Shown here piece after piece: positions 1 through 5,570 of a stretch of DNA of 5,570 nt. Positions within the stretch are counted from its first letter, which is position 1, and each line of letters starts with the position of its first letter. The DNA lies in NCBI GenBank assembly GCA_018882485.1, contig VERU01000194.1:1-5570 (forward strand), written 5' to 3'. This DNA comes from Rhodoferax sp. (lineage in GTDB: Bacteria > Pseudomonadota > Gammaproteobacteria > Burkholderiales > Burkholderiaceae_C). Both the position numbers and the translations under genes were made by a program. Below the pieces are notes generated by a model, which worked only from the letters and a program-made list of their open reading frames with translations, had not been told where the DNA came from and ran no database searches.

Positions 1-648
1 GGCCTGGACCTGGACGGCAAGTTCGACAAGACCGGCATCCCGGCCTCCATCGTGAGCAAGTTCCTCACCGAGCACGGCGTGGTGGTGGAGAAGACGGGCC
101 TCTACAGCTTCTTCATCATGTTCACCATCGGCATCACCAAGGGCCGCTGGAACACGCTGCTGACGGCGCTGCAGCAGTTCAAGGACGACTACGCCAAGAA
201 CCAGCCGATGTGGCGCATCATGCCGGAGTTCTGCAAGAAGCAGCCGCGCTACGAGCGCATGGGCCTGCGCGACCTTTGCCAGTACATCCACGAGATGTAC
301 GCCAAGTACGACATCGCGCGCCTGACCACCGAGATGTACCTGAGCGACCTGACGCCGGCCATGAAACCCAGCGATGCGTACGCCCACATCGCGCTGCGCC
401 GGACCGACCGGGTGGAGATCGACCATCTGGAGGGCCGGATCACAGTGGGGCTGGTGACGCCTTATCCCCCGGGCATTCCGCTGCTGATTCCGGGCGAAGT
501 GTTCAACCGGAAGATCGTGGACTACCTCAAGTTCTCGCGCGAGTTCAATGCCCAGTGCCCGGGGTTCGAGACCGACATCCACGGGCTGGTGGAGGAGACC
601 GACGCCAACGGCCACAGGCGCTACTACGCCGATTGCGTGCGGGTGTGA
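1..648 (+). CDS. Orn/Lys/Arg decarboxylase, AdiA-like, C-terminal part (5' end outside window)
   Basis: PLP-dependent basic amino acid decarboxylase of the fold-type I (AdiA/CadA/LdcC/SpeF) family. It removes CO2 from arginine, lysine or ornithine to give agmatine, cadaverine or putrescine in the cytoplasm, usually for acid resistance or polyamine supply. The reading frame is open from base 1, so the visible 215 residues are the tail of a protein that is usually about 700-760 aa; the PLP-binding lysine lies upstream and is not seen. Visible family signatures are GVVVEKTGLYSFF (26-38), ITKGRWNTLL (45-54), YPPGIPLLIPGE (155-166) and PGFETDIHG (187-195). The TKGRWNTLL block and the DAYAHI...RITVGLVTPYPPGIP stretch resemble AdiA more than CadA/LdcC as I remember them, so arginine is the likelier substrate, but this is not proven. 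A GTG at 52 is merely internal. No antiporter gene is visible nearby; the downstream neighbour fabI is convergent and unrelated. Confidence 0.92.
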   Translation, partial: GLDLDGKFDKTGIPASIVSKFLTEHGVVVEKTGLYSFFIMFTIGITKGRWNTLLTALQQFKDDYAKNQPMWRIMPEFCKKQPRYERMGLRDLCQYIHEMYAKYDIARLTTEMYLSDLTPAMKPSDAYAHIALRRTDRVEIDHLEGRITVGLVTPYPPGIPLLIPGEVFNRKIVDYLKFSREFNAQCPGFETDIHGLVEETDANGHRRYYADCVRV

Positions 649-670
649 CCCCATCGGTCCAGCGTCCGGA

Positions 671-728
671 ATGCTACGAAAAATATAGCAAACTATCTTT
701 GTTCGACGGGGCTTGGAGGCCTATTTGT
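671..728. repeat. Probable Comamonadaceae-type dispersed intergenic repeat
   Basis: An AT-rich island in otherwise GC-rich DNA lies between the convergent decarboxylase and fabI genes. It begins with the imperfect hairpin TGCTA (672-676)/TAGCA (686-690), overlaps a second small one, ATAG (685-688)/CTAT (693-696), and ends in GGAGGCCTATTTG (716-728). From memory, elements starting with a GCTA...ATAGC core and ending in a GGCTnGAGGCC-like block are scattered through intergenic regions of Acidovorax, Rhodoferax and relatives. Only one copy is present here, so its repetitive nature is inferred. The stems are only 4-5 bp, too weak to call a terminator for the decarboxylase with confidence. No ORF or RNA gene is evident in it. 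Confidence 0.5.
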
Positions 729-730
729 TG

Positions 731-757
731 AAAAAAAACGAGCCGGCAACCCGGCTC
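731..757 (-). terminator. Rho-independent terminator of fabI
   Basis: Read on the minus strand, a perfect 7-bp GC-rich stem GAGCCGG/CCGGCTC (757-751 with 746-740) closes a 4-nt loop. After one base (739) it is followed by a run of eight T (738-731). This is a textbook intrinsic terminator for fabI. The stem takes in two bases of the fabI stop codon (756-758), so there is practically no 3' untranslated region before the hairpin. In the plus direction the stem is preceded by A8 but has no T-tract after it, so it is not expected to stop decarboxylase transcripts efficiently. Confidence 0.88.
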
Positions 758-1547
758 AGGCCGGCGACTCCACCACCGCGACAGCCGTCTGACTGACGCC
801 CCCGTCCACATACGCGATCTGGCCGGTCATGCCAGAGGCCAGGTCGCTGAGCAGGAAGGCCGCCACATTGCCGACCTCTTCGATGGTGACGTTGCGCCGC
901 AACGGTGCCGCTCCCGCCTGGATCGACAGCAGGCGGCCGAAGTCCTTGATGCCGCTGGCGGCCAGTGTCTTGATGGCCCCCGAACTGATGCCATTGACCC
1001 GGATGCCCTGCGGTCCCACGGCCTCGGCCAGGTAGCGTACCGCGGACTCGAGCGAGGCCTTGGCCAGTCCCATGGTGTTGTAGTGGGGCACCACGCGCAC
1101 ACCGCCCAGGTAGGTCAGGGTCAGCAGCGAGGCGCTCGGGTTCAGGTAGGGCAGGGCGGCCTTGGCCATGGCGGGGAAGCTGTAGGCGCTGATGTCGTGC
1201 GCGATCCGGAAGGCCTCCCGGCTCAGGCCATCGAGCAGGTTGCCGGCGATGGCCTCCCGCGGTGCGAAACCGATGCTGTGCACGAAGCCGTCGAAACGTG
1301 GCCAGTGGGCCGACAAATCGGCGAACAGCCGCTCGATCTGGTCGTCCTGACCCACGTCGCACTCGAACACCCGGTCGCTGCCGAATTCGGAGGCAAATTC
1401 GGTGATCCGGTCCTTGAACCGTTCACCGACGTAGCTGAAGGCCAGTTCGGCCCCTTGCTCGTGGCAGGCGCGGGCGATGCCATAGGCGATCGACCGGTTG
1501 GACAGCACCCCGGTGATCAGCAGTTTTTTTCCGGTCAGGAAACCCAT
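756..1547 (-). CDS. fabI: Enoyl-[acyl-carrier-protein] reductase [NADH] FabI
   Basis: Catalyses the last step of each fatty-acid elongation cycle: NADH-dependent reduction of trans-2-enoyl-ACP to acyl-ACP, in the cytoplasm. It is 263 aa, the usual size of the family (E. coli FabI is 262). The Rossmann fold opens with ITGVLSNRSIAYGIA (11-25), the divergent FabI/SDR glycine motif. D64 (CDV) lies at the cofactor site and HSIGFAP (90-96) carries G93. TLTYLGG (143-149) carries Y146, and YNTMGLAKASLE (156-167) supplies the catalytic Y156 and K163 of the Y-x6-K motif. M159 and F203 are also present, and numbering matches E. coli FabI throughout. G93, M159 and F203 are positions known in E. coli for triclosan or diazaborine resistance changes; here they carry the sensitive-type residues. 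The ATG at 1547 has a GAGG 5 nt upstream. It is transcribed divergently from yejA and ends in its own terminator, so it is probably monocistronic. Confidence 0.97.
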   Translation of the reverse strand: MGFLTGKKLLITGVLSNRSIAYGIARACHEQGAELAFSYVGERFKDRITEFASEFGSDRVFECDVGQDDQIERLFADLSAHWPRFDGFVHSIGFAPREAIAGNLLDGLSREAFRIAHDISAYSFPAMAKAALPYLNPSASLLTLTYLGGVRVVPHYNTMGLAKASLESAVRYLAEAVGPQGIRVNGISSGAIKTLAASGIKDFGRLLSIQAGAAPLRRNVTIEEVGNVAAFLLSDLASGMTGQIAYVDGGVSQTAVAVVESPA

Positions 1548-1550
1548 GTG

Positions 1551-1556
1551 GTCCTC
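1551..1556 (-). promoter_or_regulatory. Ribosome binding site of fabI
   Basis: On the minus strand this reads GAGGAC; its GAGG core (1556-1553) stands 5 nt before the ATG at 1547-1545. It supports that start codon, which also matches the family N-terminus (MGFLTGKK...). Confidence 0.7.
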
Positions 1557-1560
1557 GCGT

Positions 1561-1565
1561 AGGAA
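1561..1565 (+). promoter_or_regulatory. Candidate ribosome binding site of yejA
   Basis: AGGAA lies 8 nt before TTG 1574, 11 nt before ATG 1577 and 26 nt before ATG 1592. The spacing is best for the TTG, acceptable for the adjacent ATG, and rules against the ATG at 1592, which has no purine-rich site of its own. Confidence 0.5.
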
Positions 1566-1576
1566 TCGGCAGATTG

Positions 1577-3403
1577 ATGCAGAATTGTCGCATGCGCCCC
1601 TGGCTACCCTGCTGGCTCGCCTCTCTCGCCTGCCTGGTCACTCCGGCCTGGGCCGCTCATGGCTACGCTTTGTGGGGAGAACTCAGGTACCCGGAGGGTT
1701 TCGCCCATTTTTCCTACGTGAACCCCCAGGCTCCCAAGGGAGGCGAATTGCGGCTGGTCAGCAACCTGCGCGTGTCCACGTTCGACAAGTACAACCCGTT
1801 CACCATCAAGGGCTCGGCGCCGGCCTACCTGTCCGATCTGATGTTCGATTCCCTGCTGACGGGCGCCCTGGACGAGACGGCCGCGGGCTACGGACTTCTG
1901 GCCGAAGGGGTGGAGGTGGCTCACGACGGATTGAGCGCCACCTTCCGCCTGCGACCCCAGGCCCGGTTCCACAACGGTGACCCGGTGCTGGCCGCCGACG
2001 TCCGGCACAGTTTCGAAACTCTGGTGGGGCCCCACACCTCCCCGGGGTACAAGACGCTGCTGGAGGATGTGGCGGGTGTCGATGTGGTGGACGAGCGCAC
2101 CGTCAGGTACCGGTTTCGCAAGCCCAATCGCGAGTTGCCCCTGCGCGTGGGGGGACTGCCGGTATTCAGCCGCCAGTGGGGCGTGGAGAACGGCCAGCCC
2201 AAGTCCTTCGACCGGGTGGTCACCGACATCCCCATCGGCAGCGGCCCCTATCGCATCGGGCCGGTGCGCTTCGGTCGGGACATCACCTACGTCCGGGATC
2301 CGTCCTACTGGGCGCGGGATCTCAACGTCAAACGCGGCAGCCACAATTTCGACCGGATCACGGTCAAGATCTACAAGGACAACACCGCCCGGCTGGAGGC
2401 GCTCAAGGCCGGGGAGTTCGACCTGATGCGCTTCTTTTCGGCGGGCGACTGGGCCCGGCGGGTCACCGGTCGGCGCTTCGACTCCGGGGAACTCGTCAAG
2501 GCGGAATTCCGGCATCGTCTGCCCACGGGCTTCCAGAGCTATGTTCTCAACACCCGAAGGCCCTGGTTCCAGGACGTCCGGGTGCGGCAGGCGCTCGGAC
2601 TGGCGCTCGACTACGAATGGATGAACCGGCAACTGTTTTACAACGCCTACCAGCGTGTCAACGGTTTGTTCGGCAACACCGACTGCCAGGCTCGCGGGAC
2701 GCCGGATCCGGCCGAACAGGCGCTGCTGGAGCCCTGGCGGGCCGGTTTGCCTGCCTCCGTGTTCGGTCCCATGGTGCCGCCACCGCGCACCGATGGCGAC
2801 CAATCCTTGCGCAGCAACCTGCGCCAGGCCCAGGTCTTGCTGAAAGCCGCAGGCTGGCAGGTGCGCGACGGACGCCTGCGAAACGACCGTGGCGAGGTGT
2901 TTCGCATCGAATACCTCGACAGCAACGAGTCCGGTGCCCGGGTGGTCACGCCCTGGGCGCGCAACCTGGAAAAGCTGGGCATCGAGCTCGTCTTTCGGCC
3001 GGTGGATTTCGCGCTGTACCAGCAGCGTCTGCAGAAATTCGACTTCGACATCACCTCGCTGGCTTATGCCGGCACCCACAACCCGGGCCAGGAGTACGCC
3101 GACCTGTTCGGCTCCAAGGCAGCCGACACCGAAGATTCCGGCAACCTGACCGGCCTCAAGAGCCCTGCCGTCGATGCCCTGATCGGTGCGATGACGGCGG
3201 CCCGGACCCGCAGCGACCTGCTGCCAGCCTGCCGGGCACTGGAGCGGGTGATCGTGCATCAGCATGTGCTCGTGCCGCAATGGGCGGCAGGCACCCACCG
3301 CATGGCCTACAACGCCTGGCGGCTGCAGTCCCCCGGCCCCATGCCAGACTACGCACTGGGTGAAGGCTGGGCCATCGACACCTGGTGGGCCCGGCGACCC
3401 TGA
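1577..3403 (+). CDS. yejA: YejA-like periplasmic substrate-binding protein of a peptide ABC importer
   Basis: Family 5 extracellular solute-binding protein (SBP_bac_5, the OppA/DppA class) that captures oligopeptides or peptide-like ligands in the periplasm and hands them to the YejBE permease. It is 608 aa, close to E. coli YejA (about 604). Residues 1-26 are a Sec signal peptide: basic start with R5 and R7, hydrophobic core, then TPAWA before AHG, a good signal peptidase I site. The mature N-terminus YALWGELRYP...YVNPQAPKGG is a YejA hallmark. Other family blocks are IPIGSGPYRI (218-227), VRQALGLALDYEWMN (336-350), LFYNAYQRVNGLFGNT (353-368) and the C-terminal GEGWAIDTWW. ATG 1577 was chosen; the adjacent TTG 1574 adds one Met and fits the ribosome binding site slightly better, and ATG 1592 would remove five residues without destroying the signal peptide. 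It is the first gene of the operon, with yejB starting 4 bp after its stop. Confidence 0.93.
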   Translation: MQNCRMRPWLPCWLASLACLVTPAWAAHGYALWGELRYPEGFAHFSYVNPQAPKGGELRLVSNLRVSTFDKYNPFTIKGSAPAYLSDLMFDSLLTGALDETAAGYGLLAEGVEVAHDGLSATFRLRPQARFHNGDPVLAADVRHSFETLVGPHTSPGYKTLLEDVAGVDVVDERTVRYRFRKPNRELPLRVGGLPVFSRQWGVENGQPKSFDRVVTDIPIGSGPYRIGPVRFGRDITYVRDPSYWARDLNVKRGSHNFDRITVKIYKDNTARLEALKAGEFDLMRFFSAGDWARRVTGRRFDSGELVKAEFRHRLPTGFQSYVLNTRRPWFQDVRVRQALGLALDYEWMNRQLFYNAYQRVNGLFGNTDCQARGTPDPAEQALLEPWRAGLPASVFGPMVPPPRTDGDQSLRSNLRQAQVLLKAAGWQVRDGRLRNDRGEVFRIEYLDSNESGARVVTPWARNLEKLGIELVFRPVDFALYQQRLQKFDFDITSLAYAGTHNPGQEYADLFGSKAADTEDSGNLTGLKSPAVDALIGAMTAARTRSDLLPACRALERVIVHQHVLVPQWAAGTHRMAYNAWRLQSPGPMPDYALGEGWAIDTWWARRP

Positions 3404-3407
3404 CACC

Positions 3408-4436
3408 ATGCTGGCCTACATCCTCAAACGCCTCCTGTTGATGCTGCCGACGTTGCTGGGCGTGCTGCTGGTGACGTTCGTTGTCATTCAGTTTGTGCCG
3501 GGAGGTCCCGTCGAGCAGTACCTGGCAGAAGCCAGGGCCGGCGCAGGGGGCGGCGCTGAGGGGGCTGGCAGCGGATACCGGGGGTCGCAGGGCGTGGACC
3601 CGAAGCGCCTGGATCAGATCAAGGCCCTGTACGGCTTCGACAAGCCGGCGCCCGAGCGCTTCTGGCAGATGCTGGTCCAGTTTGCCCGTTTCGATCTGGG
3701 GCGCAGCTTTTTTCAGAACAAAAGCGTCTCGCAATTGATCCTGGAGAAGCTGCCGGTATCCATCAGCCTGGGTCTGTGGACCTTCTTCATCAGTTACCTG
3801 GTGGCCGTGCCGCTGGGCGTGGCCAAGGCGGTCCGGGCCGGTTCCCGGTTCGATCTGGTCACCACGCTGCTGGTGCTGCTGGGGTATGCGATACCGGGTT
3901 TCGTGCTCGGCGTGGCCTTGCTGGTGGTGTTTGGCGGTCAGTTGCAGTGGTTTCCCTTGCGCGGACTCACCTCGAGCAACTGGGAAGAACTCGGCTGGGG
4001 GGCCCGCATCGTGGATTACCTCTGGCACATCGCGCTGCCGGTGACCGCGATGGTGCTGGGCAGTTTTGCGGTGACCGCGATGCTGACCAAGAACGCCTTC
4101 CTGGAGGAGATCCGCAAGCAGTACGTGGTGACGGCACGGGCCAAGGGCTTGAGCGAGCGTCAGGTGCTCTGGAAACATGTCATGCGCAATGCCCTGATTC
4201 CCATCGTTACCGGCTTCCCGGCGGCGTTTGTGGGTGCCTTCTTCACCGGATCCCTGTTGATCGAGACCCTGTTTTCGCTCGACGGGCTGGGCTTGCTGAG
4301 CTACGAGAGCGTGATCCGCCGGGACTACCCGGTCGTGCTGGGCACCCTGTACTTCTTCACCCTGATCGGGCTGGTGACCAAGCTGGTGTCCGATCTCTGC
4401 TACGTCTGGGTCGATCCCCGTGTCCGCTTCGATTGA
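3408..4436 (+). CDS. yejB: YejB-like ABC importer permease
   Basis: Inner-membrane permease of the binding-protein-dependent transport family (BPD_transp_1, DppB/OppB class), pairing with YejE to form the peptide channel. It is 342 aa; E. coli YejB is 364. The start MLAYILKRLLLMLPTLLGV is a typical first helix (about 7-29), followed by VIQFVPGGPVEQ. Further membrane segments lie near 117-139, 150-176, 205-225, 267-287 and 307-330. The cytoplasmic EAA loop that contacts the ATPase is clear at about 233-262, with ARAKGLS (243-249) and KHVMRNALIP (256-265). VDPRVRFD ends the protein, as in the family. Residues 41-62 are a Gly/Ala-rich periplasmic stretch, a region where E. coli YejB also has a Gly-rich segment. 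ATG 3408 is chosen because it gives the family N-terminus; no good ribosome binding site precedes it, so translation is probably coupled to yejA. Confidence 0.95.
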   Translation: MLAYILKRLLLMLPTLLGVLLVTFVVIQFVPGGPVEQYLAEARAGAGGGAEGAGSGYRGSQGVDPKRLDQIKALYGFDKPAPERFWQMLVQFARFDLGRSFFQNKSVSQLILEKLPVSISLGLWTFFISYLVAVPLGVAKAVRAGSRFDLVTTLLVLLGYAIPGFVLGVALLVVFGGQLQWFPLRGLTSSNWEELGWGARIVDYLWHIALPVTAMVLGSFAVTAMLTKNAFLEEIRKQYVVTARAKGLSERQVLWKHVMRNALIPIVTGFPAAFVGAFFTGSLLIETLFSLDGLGLLSYESVIRRDYPVVLGTLYFFTLIGLVTKLVSDLCYVWVDPRVRFD

Positions 4437-5493
4437 CCGTCCCGCAACGGCTGCGGCACCCCGGTGGCGGCCCAATTCTCCGGCGCGTCGCGCCTGGGCG
4501 CGCTTTCGCCGCAACCGGCTGGGGTTCTGGAGTCTGATCGCATTCTGCGGACTGGTGCTGCTGAGCCTGGCCGCGGAACTGGTGTCCAACGACCGGCCGC
4601 TGCTGGTGCGCTACCAGGGCCAGTGGTATGTCCCGGTCCTCCAGGACTACCCGGAAACGCGGTTTGGCGGTGATTTCCAGACGCCGACCGATTACCTCGA
4701 CCCCTTCATTCAGGCGCGCCTGGCCGAGCCCGGAAACTGGGCCTGGTACGCACCGAACCGATACGGTCCGAAAACCCTGAATTACTTTGCCCGGTCGCCC
4801 AACCCGTCGCCGCCGGGACCGGACAACTGGCTGGGGACCGATGACCGGGGCCGCGACCTGCTGGCGCAACTGATCTATGGCTTTCGGGTCAGCGTCCTGT
4901 TTGCCCTGGCCCTGACGGCCACCGGCGTGGTGCTGGGCGTGCTGACCGGCGCGATACAGGGCTATTTTGGAGGCCGCACCGACCTGGCGTTCCAGCGTTT
5001 CATCGAAATCTGGAGCGCGATGCCCGAGCTCTACCTGCTGATCATCTTCAGCGCCGTGTTCGCGCCCAGTGTGACGCTGCTGCTGGTGCTGCTCAGCTTG
5101 TTCGGCTGGATGGGGCTGTCGGACTATGTGCGGGCCGAATTCCTGAGAAATCGGCAGCTCGACTACGTTCGGGCGGCGCGGGCGCTGGGGGTGGGCAACT
5201 GGCAGATCATCACCCGCCATGTGCTCCCCAACAGCCTCACTCCCGTGGTCACTTTTCTGCCGTTTCGCATGAGCGGTGCAATCCTGGCACTGACCTCGCT
5301 CGATTTTCTCGGGCTCGGCGTGCCACCTGGTACGCCCTCGCTGGGCGAACTGCTGGCTCAGGGCAAGAACAACATCGACGCCTGGTGGATTTCCCTGTCC
5401 ACCTTCGGCGTGCTGGTCATCACCCTGCTGCTGCTGACCTTCATGGGTGATGCACTGCGGGATGCGCTGGATCCCCGCAAGGCGGATACATGA
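4420..5493 (+). CDS. yejE: YejE-like ABC importer permease
   Basis: Second permease subunit (DppC/OppC class) of the Yej importer. It is 357 aa; E. coli YejE is about 341. An N-terminal OppC_N-type segment WARFRRNRLGFWSL (26-39) leads into the first membrane helix (about 37-55). A long periplasmic stretch (56-150) follows, with NDRPLLVRYQGQWYVP and NWLGTDDRGRDLLAQLIYG (136-154), the latter diagnostic of this permease class. Further helices lie near 156-180, 200-228, 271-297 and 325-345. The EAA loop at about 239-270 contains YVRAARALGV and RHVLPNSLTP. The GTG start at 4420 lies inside the end of yejB (17-bp overlap); no ATG, GTG or TTG follows it in frame before the conserved OppC_N segment. 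The extra N-terminal 15 or so residues (Ala/Pro-rich) are not conserved and the start is the least certain part. Overlap suggests translational coupling with yejB. Confidence 0.94.
   Translation: MSASIDRPATAAAPRWRPNSPARRAWARFRRNRLGFWSLIAFCGLVLLSLAAELVSNDRPLLVRYQGQWYVPVLQDYPETRFGGDFQTPTDYLDPFIQARLAEPGNWAWYAPNRYGPKTLNYFARSPNPSPPGPDNWLGTDDRGRDLLAQLIYGFRVSVLFALALTATGVVLGVLTGAIQGYFGGRTDLAFQRFIEIWSAMPELYLLIIFSAVFAPSVTLLLVLLSLFGWMGLSDYVRAEFLRNRQLDYVRAARALGVGNWQIITRHVLPNSLTPVVTFLPFRMSGAILALTSLDFLGLGVPPGTPSLGELLAQGKNNIDAWWISLSTFGVLVITLLLLTFMGDALRDALDPRKADT
5479..5482 (+). promoter_or_regulatory. Ribosome binding site of yejF
   Basis: AAGG lies 7 nt before ATG 5490, inside the last codons of yejE. It supports the ATG of yejF, which overlaps the yejE stop as ATGA. 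Confidence 0.55.
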
Positions 5494-5570
5494 GCCTGCC
5501 CCTGCTGGACGTGCGCGGGTTGTCGATCGCCTTCGGGGACCACGAAGTCGTGCACGGTGTGGATCTGGTG
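5490..5570 (+). CDS. yejF: YejF-like ABC transporter ATPase, N-terminal 27 codons (cut by window edge)
   Basis: Only the first 27 residues are inside the window. They read MSLPLLDVRGLSIAFG followed by DHEVVHGVDLV, which is the opening beta-strand pattern of an ABC ATPase of the Dpp/Opp class (LLxVxxLSIxFG...VVxGVDL), ending just before the Walker A region. In E. coli YejF carries two fused ATP-binding domains (about 530 aa); whether that holds here cannot be seen. The start codon overlaps the yejE stop by 4 bp (ATGA), typical of translationally coupled subunits. Assignment as YejF rests mainly on operon order yejA-yejB-yejE-yejF together with the short N-terminus. Confidence 0.85.
   Translation, partial: MSLPLLDVRGLSIAFGDHEVVHGVDLV

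Larger units (their letters stand above)
1548..1576. promoter_or_regulatory. 29-bp divergent fabI/yejA junction
   Basis: This is all the DNA between the fabI and yejA start codons. It carries the ribosome binding sites of both genes on opposite strands, at 1553-1556 and 1561-1565. There is no room for a complete promoter, so the fabI promoter should lie inside the beginning of yejA and the yejA promoter inside the beginning of fabI. I looked on both strands for paired -35/-10 boxes across about 1498-1600 and saw none with good consensus. The promoters are therefore placed only by inference. Confidence 0.55.

Noticed and set aside
672..700. Terminator for the decarboxylase gene
   Set aside because: Available stems are 4-5 bp and AT-rich, without a proper T-tract, so I list the region only as a probable repeat.
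1524..1530. A7 run (minus strand) near the start of fabI as a programmed frameshift or slippage site
   Set aside because: It simply encodes the Gly-Lys-Lys of the conserved GKKLLITG N-terminus, the frame is intact, and no slippage structure follows.
1577..1597. Possible operator: ATGC...GCAT inverted repeat around AGAATTGTC
   Set aside because: Arms are only 4 bp with a poorly symmetrical centre, and the bases are within the yejA coding start; consistent with chance.
1592..1660. YejA as a lipoprotein, because of a cysteine in LASLAC near the end of the hydrophobic core
   Set aside because: The -3 residue is Ser and -2 is Leu, which does not fit a lipobox, while TPAWA followed by AHG is a good signal peptidase I site just downstream.
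1604..3409. A 601-codon open frame on the minus strand opposite yejA
   Set aside because: It mirrors a well-supported gene in codon-biased GC-rich DNA, where antisense frames often stay open; its translation is rich in Gly, Pro, Arg, His and Gln with no recognisable family motif.
3156..4589. A 477-codon open frame on the minus strand opposite yejA, yejB and yejE
   Set aside because: Gln/His/Arg-rich antisense shadow spanning three real genes, with no domain signature.
4357..5220. A 287-codon open frame on the minus strand opposite yejB and yejE
   Set aside because: Same composition artefact; the plus-strand permeases carry EAA loops and membrane helices that explain the sequence.

Overview
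The window is GC-rich, compactly coded chromosomal DNA that looks like a betaproteobacterium of the Comamonadaceae (Acidovorax, Comamonas or Rhodoferax type). The basis is the strong G/C third-position bias, the protein sequences, and an AT-rich intergenic element ending in GGAGGCCTATTTG that resembles the short repeats common in that family. The taxonomic call is an inference from memory, not a database result.

Layout: (1) Positions 1-648 (+) hold the last 215 codons of a PLP-dependent Orn/Lys/Arg decarboxylase, closest by eye to the biodegradative arginine decarboxylase AdiA. (2) Positions 649-755 are a convergent gap with a probable dispersed repeat and a rho-independent terminator serving the minus strand. 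(3) Positions 756-1547 (-) hold fabI, the NADH-dependent enoyl-ACP reductase of fatty acid synthesis, complete, with every catalytic residue I checked in place. (4) Positions 1548-1576 are a 29-bp gap between two divergent start codons. (5) From 1577 to the right edge (+) runs a yejABEF-type ABC importer operon: periplasmic binding protein (yejA), two permeases (yejB, yejE) and the first 27 codons of the ATPase (yejF). The genes are separated by 4 bp or overlap by 17 and 4 bp.

The four yej products would form one import machine for oligopeptides or peptide-like compounds. YejA binds the ligand in the periplasm, YejB and YejE form the channel, and YejF (cut off here) supplies ATP hydrolysis. 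Homologues take up the peptide-nucleotide antibiotic microcin C in E. coli and peptidoglycan fragments in some Alphaproteobacteria; the substrate here cannot be read from sequence. FabI and the decarboxylase have no evident functional link to the importer.

I found no mobile element, CRISPR array, tRNA, rRNA or clear sign of a new system. The most interesting points are local architecture: the very short fabI/yejA divergent junction, the start-codon ambiguity of yejA, the terminator that shares bases with the fabI stop codon, and the intergenic repeat.
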